NCBI GenBank assembly: GCA_963763085.1
Contig: CAVXNB010000008.1
Location: 124,001 to 188,000 of the forward strand
Direction of reading: 5' to 3'
DNA: 64,000 bases
DNA from: CAVXNB01 sp963763085
Lineage (GTDB): Bacteria > Actinomycetota > Acidimicrobiia > Acidimicrobiales > Bog-793
Within the stretch, counting starts at the first letter, position 1. Each line of letters starts with the position of its first letter. The position numbers and the translations under genes are program-made. The notes under the pieces are model-generated. The model ran no database searches. It saw only the letters and a list, made by a program, of their open reading frames with translations, and was not told the DNA's origin. This document shows positions 34,446 through 42,659 of this stretch, one piece after another.

Positions 34446-36242
34446 TTAGGTCTTGCAGTAGAGCTGGAAGTTCGGGGTCTTCTGGTACGACCCCCAGCAT
34501 CTGAGGTGGCCACTGCTGCCGATGTCGCCGTCGAACCGGCACGACAGGGCAAACACGCTGCCTGAGGTCGTCGAGTTGCCGTCGCAGGAGACCGGCATCG
34601 GGTCGGCGGCGGGGGCCACGGTCGTCGGCGTCGTGGTGGTGGTGGTGGTGGTGGTGGTGGGCGAAGTGGTGCTGGTGGGCCCATCGATCGTGGTCGTCGT
34701 CGTGGTCGTGGTCGTGGTCGTCGTCGTGCTGGTATTGGTCGTGGGGGTCGAATCTGTCGGGGCCGGCGTGCCGTCGCTGATGGCGTAGATCTTGACCTGG
34801 TAGCTCACGGCGTTGGCCGAGTTGCCCGTGTCACCCGTGAGGCTGTCGCTGAAGCTGCCTGAACCGCCGAGCGCGAACGTCCTGCCCTGCTCGGAGATCG
34901 ACGGGTCGTATTTGGCGGCCGAATCGTAGACGAGCGTCGCCGTCGAGCCGGCCAGACCGGCGTCAGTGTAGGTGGCCGTCGTCTTGCCAGCGCCGCGATC
35001 GGCCTCGGTGAACAGGTAGGTGACCCCGTTGACGACCTTGGTCATCTCGTCAACCGGGACGGCCGGGTTCGAGGAGGCAACCGTCACGCCGGCGGCGTTG
35101 GGCGAGTTCAGCTCCTGAGCGAAGCCCTCCACGTTGGCGTCAACGTAGGTCAGGTTGGCGGCGATCCCGCACGTCGGGGCACAGGCCGAAGGGCTGCCGT
35201 TCGCCCCGCCACCAAGACATGCGTCGGCTCCAGTCGAGCTGTCGTCACAGAACCAGATGATGCCGTTCGAGCCGTTGATCAGCGTCAGCCACGCGGCCGA
35301 GTTGACCTGCTCTGGCGTCGCACGCTGCTCGTTTCCCTTAGAGCAGAGGTTGGTCGTGGAGTTGCACGTCGAGCCGTTCGACTCCGCATCACCGAGGTCG
35401 TTCGTCCCAGTCTCGATGTCGACCCATACCGGCTTGCCGCCGGTGTCGTTGGCAACATAGTTCTGGGTCTGGGCGCCGTAGCCCCACAAACAGTCCGACT
35501 GCCCACCAGTGACGTCGCAGGTCGACCCGATCCAGGGATTGGTCACTTCGTAAACATCGCCCGCGAAGATGTCAGACGCATTGGCGGCGGCGGCACACGC
35601 AGCCGAGATGCCGCCGGGAAAGCCGCCCGCCTGGCCCCAGTTGACCATGCGCGTCGGATCTGCGGCCTGGGCGGGCGGGATGACCGTCGACGGGTCCCCC
35701 TGCGAACTCGTGTTGCAGCCCTCGTCCCCGGCCTGATAGCCAACGACGTACTTGGCGCAGGCCGGGTCGGCGTTGGCATCCGCCGCAAGGGCGGGCACGT
35801 TGGCGGCACGGACCGTGTTGCCGACGAACAAGTACGGGCCGCCGGCTGCACAGGCCGCTGCGATGTCGGCCGGCGCGTGGCTGTCGGAGTCGGAGCCGAC
35901 CTCGACGTTGATGTGCTCGGCCAGCATGGCCTGGGCCTGGTTCTTGTACGGCGCCGAGACGTTGCCGCCAGACGCTGACTGGTCAAAGACGGCGATCGGA
36001 AAAAAGCTCATCGAGGTGGGCAACCCGTTCGAGTAGTTGCCGTAGAACTCGGCGGGGCGCGACAGGTTGGAAGCGGCGCCAACCGAGCCCATGACGCCGA
36101 CGACGCCGAGGCTGACGGCGCCGACGAGCACGGCGGCCGCTCTCTTCGTCCGCAGCCTCGTCCGGAGATGCCTGGGGTGGCCGCGGCTGCGCAAATGCTG
36201 GGGGCTACCCGCTTTTCGCAAGTGGCTCGGGTTGCGGCTCAC
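34446..36242 (-). CDS. Secreted Thr-rich protein, possible glycosidase-like barrel
   Basis: About 598 residues from GTG 36242. An unusually long basic N-region has three tandem 9-residue units of the form xPxHLRxxG, then a signal peptide core (AAAVLVGAVSLGVVGVMGS, predicted cut after VGAA). The mature part has segments suggesting a secreted TIM-barrel hydrolase (GDVYEVTNPW, KPVWVDIETGTND, WLTLINGSNGIIWFCDD) and several Cys pairs. A Thr/Pro-rich linker (coded at 34611-34745) leads to a Cys-bearing 50-residue tail. A longer reading from TTG 36320 exists. The start codon lies in a stable hairpin. Substrate unknown; cell-wall or extracellular role inferred. Confidence 0.7.
   Translation of the reverse strand: MSRNPSHLRKAGSPQHLRSRGHPRHLRTRLRTKRAAAVLVGAVSLGVVGVMGSVGAASNLSRPAEFYGNYSNGLPTSMSFFPIAVFDQSASGGNVSAPYKNQAQAMLAEHINVEVGSDSDSHAPADIAAACAAGGPYLFVGNTVRAANVPALAADANADPACAKYVVGYQAGDEGCNTSSQGDPSTVIPPAQAADPTRMVNWGQAGGFPGGISAACAAAANASDIFAGDVYEVTNPWIGSTCDVTGGQSDCLWGYGAQTQNYVANDTGGKPVWVDIETGTNDLGDAESNGSTCNSTTNLCSKGNEQRATPEQVNSAAWLTLINGSNGIIWFCDDSSTGADACLGGGANGSPSACAPTCGIAANLTYVDANVEGFAQELNSPNAAGVTVASSNPAVPVDEMTKVVNGVTYLFTEADRGAGKTTATYTDAGLAGSTATLVYDSAAKYDPSISEQGRTFALGGSGSFSDSLTGDTGNSANAVSYQVKIYAISDGTPAPTDSTPTTNTSTTTTTTTTTTTTTIDGPTSTTSPTTTTTTTTTTPTTVAPAADPMPVSCDGNSTTSGSVFALSCRFDGDIGSSGHLRCWGSYQKTPNFQLYCKT
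34611..34745. repeat. Low-complexity Thr-codon repeat in the secreted protein gene
   Basis: On the plus strand this is a run of GTGGTG and GTCGTG triplets, that is, ACC/ACG Thr codons on the coding strand. It encodes two poly-Thr blocks of 10-14 Thr parted by a short Pro/Ser/Gly stretch. Such linkers in actinobacterial secreted proteins are often O-mannosylated. Triplet slippage could change its length between strains. Confidence 0.85.
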
Positions 36243-36269
36243 GACGGAAGCCCGAAGGGGTCGTGAGCC
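36236..36269 (-). promoter_or_regulatory. Stable hairpin covering the start codon of the secreted protein gene
   Basis: A perfect 10-bp inverted repeat (GGCTCACGAC at 36236-36245 against GTCGTGAGCC at 36260-36269, 14-nt loop) holds the GTG start at 36242 in its stem. A 23-codon reading frame (ATG 36310, stop 36239-36241) ends exactly on this GTG (GTGA overlap). Sequestered initiation opened by translation of a leader peptide is one model; the structure is seen, the role inferred. Confidence 0.5.
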
Positions 36270-36320
36270 GCCGGCGACTCCGGGCGGGAAATTCTGGGCA
36301 CGAGAGACATGGCTGAGCAA

Positions 36321-37071
36321 CCTAACGCTGGGAGATGACCCTTAGATGACGAGAAGGCGAACAAATGGGACAAATTCGTGTCCGATTAGGATCCGAATCA
36401 CAACCCTGGGTTTATTTCTATGACCGGATTGTGTGGAATACCCCAATTATCTGTATCAATCGCAAAAATAGGGGTCAAAAACCTTCGACCGACCAGGTGA
36501 AACGAACAACCGATCGGATCTCCAGCGAAACAATACGGGAACTCTACACCAGCCTGGGACAAATTGCACAACTGCAAAAGCCCTGGTACACCGCGCCGAG
36601 CAGGCTCATATCGAACGAACTACAGAATTGTCATTCACCTGATGACCCTTGACTTTTCTCCCGCACCCCCTCACATTTGGAGCGAGAAACCATTATGTTT
36701 TCTCACCTTTGCCTTCGTACTGCCTATTCGACGAGATGATCGACAGAGTTGAGAGACGGATACGTACGATTCTCGGAACCTGCTCATACGAAACAACAGG
36801 CACAGCCGTCACGCCGGATCAAGGCAGTGCACGCCCACGGCTGTCAGATCCGAGGTGTGCGAGACTCGGCCGTGCCCCGAAATAACGGCCAAGTCAGGCC
36901 GGAACCGGAAGCGGCGCGAGCGCTGCCCGTGTTGCCGAAAGCGACAGCTGACAGCTGACAGCCGACTCCGTTGGAACTTGAACCAGCTGCACGCAGCGCT
37001 CAACGATCGACGCCGAGACCGCGACCTCACCTGGGCGGACCCGGCGCAAGAGCTCAGCTCAATGGTGAACG
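36321..37071. other. AT-richer intergenic region without a convincing gene
   Basis: The part 36360-36760 is close to half A+T, clearly poorer in GC than its surroundings, and its short open frames have no codon bias or recognisable motif. It holds the upstream region of the secreted protein gene. A short tandem repeat (GACAGCT three times, last unit imperfect) lies at 36942-36962. At 36961-37071 is a small helix-turn-helix remnant listed separately. Possibly a horizontally acquired or relic segment. Confidence 0.6.
36961..37071 (+). pseudogene. Remnant of a small helix-turn-helix protein
   Basis: The plus-strand frame reads LNQLHAALNDRRRDRDLTWADPAQEL, which looks like the N-terminal helices of small XRE-type regulators (commonly LHAALxERRRxRGLTW). 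No start codon is close and the similarity ends where the convergent DinB gene begins at 37072, so the rest of the domain is missing. Confidence 0.4.
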
Positions 37072-37599
37072 TCAGCGGCCACCCAGCCGGGTCGTGCCAT
37101 CGAGCAGCTCCCTCGCGATGTCCAGATGCCCGGCATGCCGCGCTGTCTCCTCGATCATGTGCAGCACGACCCAACGAACATTCGGTGGCTCGAATTCGCC
37201 AAACCCGTGCTTGCCCAGTGGCGGAGCCGAGAGGGGCGTTGTGTCCAGCACCGTCTCAGACTGAGCGCACTGGTCGCGGTAGAAGGCGATGACCTCTGTC
37301 GAAGGATCGTCGGTCGTGAACACCACCGTGAGGGGGTCGTACGGTGGCTGATCCTCGGCGAGGTCGCCTGGCAACTCAGGCTGGGTGCCCGCCACGACGC
37401 CTTGGAACCAGTGCCACTCGGCGCCACCCAGATGCTCGACCAGCCCCGCCGGCGTCCAGCCCGTGGGCACGACTGACCGATGCCAGTCCGCCTCGTCCAG
37501 TCCCGCGACAACCGCCAAAACCGCTTCCCGCTGACCCCGTAGAAGGTCCCGCAGCATCTCGTCGTCGGCTTCGCGTTCTTGGTTTTCAACCACACCCAC
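37072..37599 (-). CDS. DinB-family protein
   Basis: Protein of 175 residues, a DinB/DUF664-type four-helix bundle: GQREAVLAVVAGLDEADW, PAGLVEHLGGAEWHWFQG (first metal-site His) and VVLHMIEETARHAGHLDIARE (two further His). Complete length for the family. Probably a metal- and thiol-dependent transferase or a hydrolase of unknown substrate. One of three proteins of this fold in the window. Confidence 0.83.
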   Translation of the reverse strand: MGVVENQEREADDEMLRDLLRGQREAVLAVVAGLDEADWHRSVVPTGWTPAGLVEHLGGAEWHWFQGVVAGTQPELPGDLAEDQPPYDPLTVVFTTDDPSTEVIAFYRDQCAQSETVLDTTPLSAPPLGKHGFGEFEPPNVRWVVLHMIEETARHAGHLDIARELLDGTTRLGGR

Positions 37600-37722
37600 G
37601 CTCCTCGCGAACGGGCGAGTTCAGGGCAGGCGGCTCGGCCAAACCTGTTCCCGCGTGACGTCAGCGGTCACACTATCCACCGGTGGGCTCGACGGGGCCG
37701 GCGTGCACGAAGGAGGAGGACA

Positions 37723-38517
37723 ATGACCACAACCGCCGTGTCGAGCACCAAGAGCCTCGACCTAGTAGGCATCGGTCCCGTTGAGCTGACGGTCGAAGAG
37801 CGAGGCGACGGGAAGCCCTATCTGGTGCTGCATGGCGGCGCCGGGCCGCAGTCAGTCACCGCGTTTGCCGATCTGCTGGCCGACAGGGCTCACCACCGGG
37901 TACTCGCACCGACCCATCCAGGCTTCGGTGGCACACCCCGGCCTGACGAGTTGAACAGCGTGGCCAAGCTTGCCGCCCTGTACGGCACCTTGCTTGAAGA
38001 CCTCGACCTCGAGGACGTGACAGTTATCGGGAACTCCGTCGGCGGCTGGATCGCAGCGGAGATGGCCTTACTGGATTCACCTCGCATGAGCGGCGTAGTG
38101 CTCCTCGATGCAGTGGGTATCGAAGTGGAAGGCAATCCCGTTGCCGACGTCTCCGGCCTGTCCCTGCCTGAGATTCAGGCACTCTCGTTCCACGACCCGA
38201 CGCCGTTCCGTGTCGATCCCGCCAGCATCCCCGATGCGCAAAAGGTCATCATGGCTGGCAACGGCGCAACCTTGGCCGTCTACGCTGGCTCTGCGGCGAT
38301 GGCGGACCCTACGTTGCTCGGCCGCCTCCGCGGGATCACTGTGACGACTCTGGTGCTGTGGGGCGAGAGCGATCAGATCGTCGATCCTGACTACGGGCTG
38401 GCGTATGCGACTGCGATCCACGGAGCGCGCTTCGAAGTGCTGCCGGCCACCGGGCATCTGCCCCAGATGGAGACTCCCGATCTTGTCCTGCGAACGATCC
38501 TCGACTCGCTGGGCTGA
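37723..38517 (+). CDS. Alpha/beta hydrolase
   Basis: Protein of 264 residues: YLVLHGGAGPQS (oxyanion strand), APTHPGFGGTPRP, nucleophile elbow VIGNSVGGW (Ser), LVLWGESDQIVDPDYG (Asp) and LPATGHLPQMETPD (His). A typical esterase/meta-cleavage hydrolase layout. ATG 37723 is preceded by AGGAGGAGGA, a very strong ribosome site; longer upstream readings lack one. Stands alone between convergent and divergent neighbours. Confidence 0.87.
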   Translation: MTTTAVSSTKSLDLVGIGPVELTVEERGDGKPYLVLHGGAGPQSVTAFADLLADRAHHRVLAPTHPGFGGTPRPDELNSVAKLAALYGTLLEDLDLEDVTVIGNSVGGWIAAEMALLDSPRMSGVVLLDAVGIEVEGNPVADVSGLSLPEIQALSFHDPTPFRVDPASIPDAQKVIMAGNGATLAVYAGSAAMADPTLLGRLRGITVTTLVLWGESDQIVDPDYGLAYATAIHGARFEVLPATGHLPQMETPDLVLRTILDSLG

Positions 38518-38590
38518 TAAGCCACAGATGAGAGCCGCAGATCGTCTCAGCGAGCGGTTGGCAAACGGCAAGGCCTAGGAGACCGAGTCC

Positions 38591-39484
38591 TCAGTCCGGA
38601 TTGCTGAGCATCAGGCGAGCGGCACTGACATCCTCCCTGCCGTGGCCGGCGTCGACGGCCGCCCGCCACTGTCGGGACAGGGTTGTGAGCAGCGGCAAGC
38701 TGTCACCTTGAGCTGATGCGATCGCCAGGTCGACGTCCTTGAGGGCCCACTCGAGGGGGAACTCGGGGGCAAAGTCGCCGCGCTCCATCTTGTGCAGCTT
38801 GGCGTCCGCCAGTGGCGCGTCCAGCGGGCCACCCTCGATGGCATCGGCCAGCTGGGCGGGTGAGATCCCCAGCCGGTCCGCCAGCTCGAGAGTCTCGGCG
38901 ACACCCTCGATGAGAATCGACAGGTAGGAATTGACGGCCAACTTCATCCGGCTGCCCTGGCCGGCGTCACCGAGCCAGACGGTCTTGCGTCCGATAGCGG
39001 AGAACACTGGGCTCAAGATGGCGCCCGCCTCAGCCGGTCCGGACGCCAAGATGAGCAGCTGACCCGCTTCGGCGGGTCCCTTGCTGCCAGAGACCGGCGC
39101 ATCCACGAAGAGCACATCGGGTCGCAGCTCTGAGAGGCGACGCACGATCTCGGCCGTGGCAGAAACGCCGATCGTGCCCATCTGCGCCCACACGGCTCCC
39201 TCCGAGAACGCCTTTCCCACGGCCCCGTCGAATACCACCGGGAGCAAGACGTCAGCAGTCGGCAGCATCGTGACAACGACTTCGGCGTCTCGGACCGCTT
39301 CCTCCACGGAAGGCGCCACCGAGGCGCCAGCGGCGGCAAGTGCCTCTGTCGCCGATGCCGAGCGGTCCCACACCGTCGTGCGCAGCCCGGCCGCGACCAG
39401 GTTGCGTGCCATGGCGGAGCCCATGATGCCCGTGCCGAGCACGGCGACGTGCAGATCCGCACTTGCTCCGTTGCTGGCAACCAT
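38591..39484 (-). CDS. NAD(P)-dependent beta-hydroxyacid dehydrogenase family protein
   Basis: 3-Hydroxyisobutyrate dehydrogenase/6-phosphogluconate-type oxidoreductase of 297 residues. Cofactor site VLGTGIMGSAMARNLV, signature VDAPVSGSKGPAEAGQL, and the catalytic Lys in GSRMKLAVNSYLS. The C-terminal helical domain ends with FPLEWALKDVDLA. ATG 39484 has AAGGAGG a few bases upstream; this excludes a longer upstream reading. Substrate could be a hydroxy acid or an imine (imine reductases share this fold). Confidence 0.85.
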   Translation of the reverse strand: MVASNGASADLHVAVLGTGIMGSAMARNLVAAGLRTTVWDRSASATEALAAAGASVAPSVEEAVRDAEVVVTMLPTADVLLPVVFDGAVGKAFSEGAVWAQMGTIGVSATAEIVRRLSELRPDVLFVDAPVSGSKGPAEAGQLLILASGPAEAGAILSPVFSAIGRKTVWLGDAGQGSRMKLAVNSYLSILIEGVAETLELADRLGISPAQLADAIEGGPLDAPLADAKLHKMERGDFAPEFPLEWALKDVDLAIASAQGDSLPLLTTLSRQWRAAVDAGHGREDVSAARLMLSNPD

Positions 39485-39673
39485 TTCGAGCCTCCTTGTC
39501 TGATCTGCTCCTCTGCTCGGAGGGCCCTCGATCGCCCGGTACACGTTTAGTCCGAGGCGCGCGCCAACGCAAGGGTGAGATCGCGAGGGAGCCGAGCTCT
39601 TGGGAGCTTGGCTGATCCCAAAGGGCGAGAGCCTCTGGGCACACCTATGCTCGGAATCGGAGGTGGTTGGGCC

Positions 39674-40511
39674 ATGGCTGAGCGGAGCCTGCGTGGGGAC
39701 CCGAATGCGGTCTACGCCCTCGGACACAACCCAGAAGAGAGTGCTCGGCTGCAGCGGCAGGCAAACGAGCTTGAGCCGGAGAGCATGATGGTGCTGGACC
39801 GGGCGGGTCTGGGGCCAGGACAGAGCGCGGTCGACCTGGGGTGCGGCCCGCGAGGCGTCCTCGACTTACTGGCGGCGAGGGTGGGGCCAGACGGCCGGGT
39901 GGTCGGCGTCGACGCCGACCCAGCGCATGTCGCCATGGCAACAGAGTTCGCGGCCGCGGCGCGGATTGGGCAATGTCGAGGTCTTCACGGCCGACGCCAG
40001 GGGAACCGGGTTGCCGTCGGGCTCGTTCGACGTCGTGCACGCTCGCACCCTTCTCGTCACTGTGCCCGAGCCCGCTGTCGTGGCCGCCGAGATGGCCCGC
40101 CTGGCGAAGCCGGGCGGCTGGGTGGCGTCCGTGGAGCCTGACGTCGAGACCACATTCTGCTACCCCGCCAACGCCGCCTTCGACCGGATATCAACGTTCT
40201 TCCCGCCCGTTTTCGGACGCAACGGAGCCGACCCGTTGATCGGGCGTCGCGTCCCGGAACTGCTCCGCCAGGCGGGGCTGGAGGACATCGGCGTGCAGGT
40301 TACGGCCCAGGCCTACCCTGCAGGGCACACCCGGCGGACCATCCGGCTCGACCTCCTCAGCAGCATTCGCTCCCAGGTCGTGGAGATGGGGCTGGCCAGC
40401 GCGGAGGAGCTCGACGATTTGGACGCCGCAGCCCGTGCCCACCTCGACGATCCCGCCACCGTGGCGGTCTACGGGCTGCTCTTCCTCACATGCGGGCGGA
40501 AGCCCGGTTGA
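39674..40511 (+). CDS. SAM-dependent methyltransferase (one frameshift)
   Basis: Class I methyltransferase of about 278 residues. Motif I is SAVDLGCGPRGVLDLL, then VVGVDADPAHV, DARGTGLPSGSFDVVHAR (motif II region) and LAKPGGWVASVEPD. One extra A near 39964 (after AAA, before GLGNVEVF) shifts the frame between motif I and motif II; removing it restores one continuous protein. ATG 39674 is a good start before SLRGDPNAVYALG. Resembles ubiquinone-type/small-molecule methyltransferases; substrate unknown. Confidence 0.8.
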
Positions 40512-40544
40512 CCCCGTCCTGAACCGTGCGGCCAGACGCTTGGC

Positions 40545-40601
40545 TTGACCTTCAACTGCGTCAGGCGTAGCCTGACTGAGCCAGTCAGGCTTATCCTGAC
40601 T
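40545..40601 (+). promoter_or_regulatory. Promoter with two operator palindromes upstream of the zinc-finger regulator
   Basis: TTGACC (40545-40550), 17-nt spacer, TAGCCT (40568-40573) is a fair promoter. Two palindromes share the same half-site: GTCAGGC-GTA-GCCTGAC (40560-40576), covering the -10 box, and AGTCAGG-CTTAT-CCTGACT (40583-40601), at the expected transcript start, 24 bp centre to centre. The pattern suggests repression, perhaps by the HTH protein encoded just downstream. Confidence 0.65.
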
Positions 40602-40626
40602 CGCTGTGGGCGTGAGGAGGAGGCGG

Positions 40627-41037
40627 ATGCCGCGCACCGTGAACCTTGACGCATTGCGTTGCTCGTTCTGCGCGAAGAGTCAGTCCGATGTCGTGAAGCT
40701 GGTCGCAGGTCCGGGCGTCTTTATCTGCAACGAGTGCATCGACCTCTGCAACCAGATCATCACTGAGGAGATGGCTCGAAAGGGCGGTTCGGCAGAAGCT
40801 GCGGTCCGATCGGACAAGACCTCGGATCCGCCGACCCTGAAGGCCTGGGACGGGTTGTCGGACGAAGACCTGCTCGCTGAGATGGTCCGAGCCCACGCTG
40901 CCCATCAGAACGTCGACCGTGCCGTCGCCCACCACGTCGCAGCGCTGAGGGCGCGAGGCGTCAGCTGGGCGCGCATCGGCGAAGCCCTGGGCATGACGCG
41001 CCAATCGGCATGGGAGCGCTTTTCCGGCGAGGAATAG
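40627..41037 (+). CDS. ClpX-type C4 zinc-finger protein with helix-turn-helix tail
   Basis: Protein of 136 residues. N-terminal zinc-binding domain like that of ClpX: LRCSFCAKSQ...FICNECIDLCNQII (CxxC and CxxC). No AAA+ domain follows; instead there is a linker and a C-terminal helix-turn-helix-like GVSWARIGEALGMTRQSAWERF. In ClpX this zinc domain binds adaptors and substrates, so the protein may link DNA binding to Clp proteolysis, an inference. ATG 40627 follows GAGGAGG. Two palindromes lie in its promoter. Confidence 0.75.
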   Translation: MPRTVNLDALRCSFCAKSQSDVVKLVAGPGVFICNECIDLCNQIITEEMARKGGSAEAAVRSDKTSDPPTLKAWDGLSDEDLLAEMVRAHAAHQNVDRAVAHHVAALRARGVSWARIGEALGMTRQSAWERFSGEE

Positions 41038-41044
41038 CACTCGC

Positions 41045-42562
41045 CTAGCTTGCCCCGCGTGAACGATCGGTCTTACGAGACTGCGCAGCATCGCGTCTCG
41101 TCGTGGTGCTTCCGAACCAGGTGGTCAGGGCGTCACGCAATCCCGTGTTTGTGCCCTCCCCCACCCAGGCGACATATCCGTCGGGGCGGATCAGCACGGC
41201 AGTAGGAGCGGTGACCGCGCCAAGTACCGGAAGTTCCCACAGGCCGCCGGGATATTCGGCATCGATTGGCTGCACCCGGTCAGCCCACGGAGTGATGTCA
41301 ATGCCGCCGGGCTCACCGAGGTTGAGCAGCACCGGCTTGGCGTCGTGCAGCAGGGTGAAGACCCGCATCGGGCCGTCGGCGGTCACGAGGTCCAGATCGG
41401 GCATGCGGCGTCCGAGCAGGGGGTGACCCTCACCGAGGTCGTAATGAATGTCCAGTCCGGAGCTGATCCCGGCGAGGTGTTTGCGAGGCTCGTCCATTCT
41501 CGCCAGCTCCGACACCATATTGACCAACGCCTTGCTGCGCTCGTCCCCCCGCTGAAGCAAGCCAAGAGCCATCGTGTGCTGAAGCGCGCGGGCAGCGACC
41601 GGGTGGCGCTCGTCCTGATAGGTGTCCAGAAGGCTCTCCGGGGAGGACCCGTTGACCACCTGGGCCAGCTTCCATCCCAGGTTCACCGCATCCTGTACAC
41701 CGAGGCTGAGGCCCTGCCCGCCGGCCGGGTAATGGACGTGTGCCGAGTCGCCGGCGAGCAGGACGCGTCCCGCGCGGTAGGACACTGCCTGACGTGTCAT
41801 GTCGGTGAACCTGGAGATCCACGTGGGACTGTGGATCCCGAAGTCGGTGCCGTACACGGCGATGAGCGCCTCGCTCAGATCGCGCAACGTGGGCTCGCTG
41901 CTAGGCCCGAGCTGCTGCTCGGTGACCACGACCCGCACCGACCGCCCATCCTCCAACCTGTGGAGGCCATGGACGCCCGTAGCGTCGTGGCGAATACCCC
42001 GCGGCGGTTCCTCAGTCACTTCGACCTCGGCGATCAGGTTGCTTTTTGTCGGATCCCACCCCGGGAACTCGATGCCAGCTGCTTTACGGATGACGCTGCG
42101 TCCTCCGTCGCAACCGACGAGATACCGCGACCGAAGCGACTTGCCGCCAGACAGCTCGACGTCGACGCCGGTGTCGTCCTGCGCGAAGCCCCTCACCTCG
42201 CATTCGTAATAGATCCGTACCGACAGCTCGGCGAGCCAAGCGGCCATGATCCGCTCGATCCGGTTCTGCCAGATCCCGAGCGAATAAGGATGACGCGTCG
42301 GGAAATCGCTCATGTCCAACACAGTCGTGCCGATCATCATGGCCTGAGCCACCTGACCCTCCGCGAGGAACCGATCGGCGACCCCGCGCTGATCCAGCAC
42401 TTCGATCGTGCGCGAGTGAAAACCGCCGGCCCGCGAGCCGACGAGCACGTGATCGCGACGCTGCTCGACGACCGCGACGTCGACCTTCGCCAACGCCAGC
42501 TCAGCCGCCAGCATCATTCCGGTCGGACCGCCTCCGGCGATCACCACCTCATGCTTGGCCAT
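41045..42562 (-). CDS. FAD-dependent aromatic monooxygenase, rifampicin monooxygenase-like
   Basis: Group A flavin monooxygenase of 505 residues. FAD motifs are all present: VVIAGGGPTGMMLAAELA, RYLVGCDGGRSVIR (DG motif) and VLLAGDSAHVHYPAGGQGLS (GD motif). A thioredoxin-like C-terminal domain is present, ending in ITPWADRVQ and VLIRPDGYVAWVG. SRAGGFHSRTIEVLDQRG near residue 45 is typical of the Rox/PheA/TfdB branch. NADPH-dependent ring hydroxylation is expected; drug inactivation as by Rox is possible but not shown. ATG 42562 is a clean start. Confidence 0.82.
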   Translation of the reverse strand: MAKHEVVIAGGGPTGMMLAAELALAKVDVAVVEQRRDHVLVGSRAGGFHSRTIEVLDQRGVADRFLAEGQVAQAMMIGTTVLDMSDFPTRHPYSLGIWQNRIERIMAAWLAELSVRIYYECEVRGFAQDDTGVDVELSGGKSLRSRYLVGCDGGRSVIRKAAGIEFPGWDPTKSNLIAEVEVTEEPPRGIRHDATGVHGLHRLEDGRSVRVVVTEQQLGPSSEPTLRDLSEALIAVYGTDFGIHSPTWISRFTDMTRQAVSYRAGRVLLAGDSAHVHYPAGGQGLSLGVQDAVNLGWKLAQVVNGSSPESLLDTYQDERHPVAARALQHTMALGLLQRGDERSKALVNMVSELARMDEPRKHLAGISSGLDIHYDLGEGHPLLGRRMPDLDLVTADGPMRVFTLLHDAKPVLLNLGEPGGIDITPWADRVQPIDAEYPGGLWELPVLGAVTAPTAVLIRPDGYVAWVGEGTNTGLRDALTTWFGSTTTRRDAAQSRKTDRSRGAS

Positions 42563-42659
42563 TCGCCGCCTTCTCTACTTCCGTAGGTTCCGGTCCGAGC
42601 CGGACATTGTGCGCACCGACCGGGGCCTTGGCGCAAGGGCCAGGAGCCATTTGGTGCCC

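Noticed and set aside
34522..34788. Plus-strand poly-Val protein at the triplet repeat
   Set aside because: It is the reverse reading of the poly-Thr linker of the secreted protein.
36243..36330. A cyclic-di-AMP or other riboswitch upstream of the secreted protein
   Set aside because: I compared it with the consensus features I remember and found only a simple hairpin, not the conserved core.
36365..36652. Small gene in the AT-rich gap
   Set aside because: No ribosome site, no codon bias, and no recognisable motif; chance open frame in AT-rich DNA.
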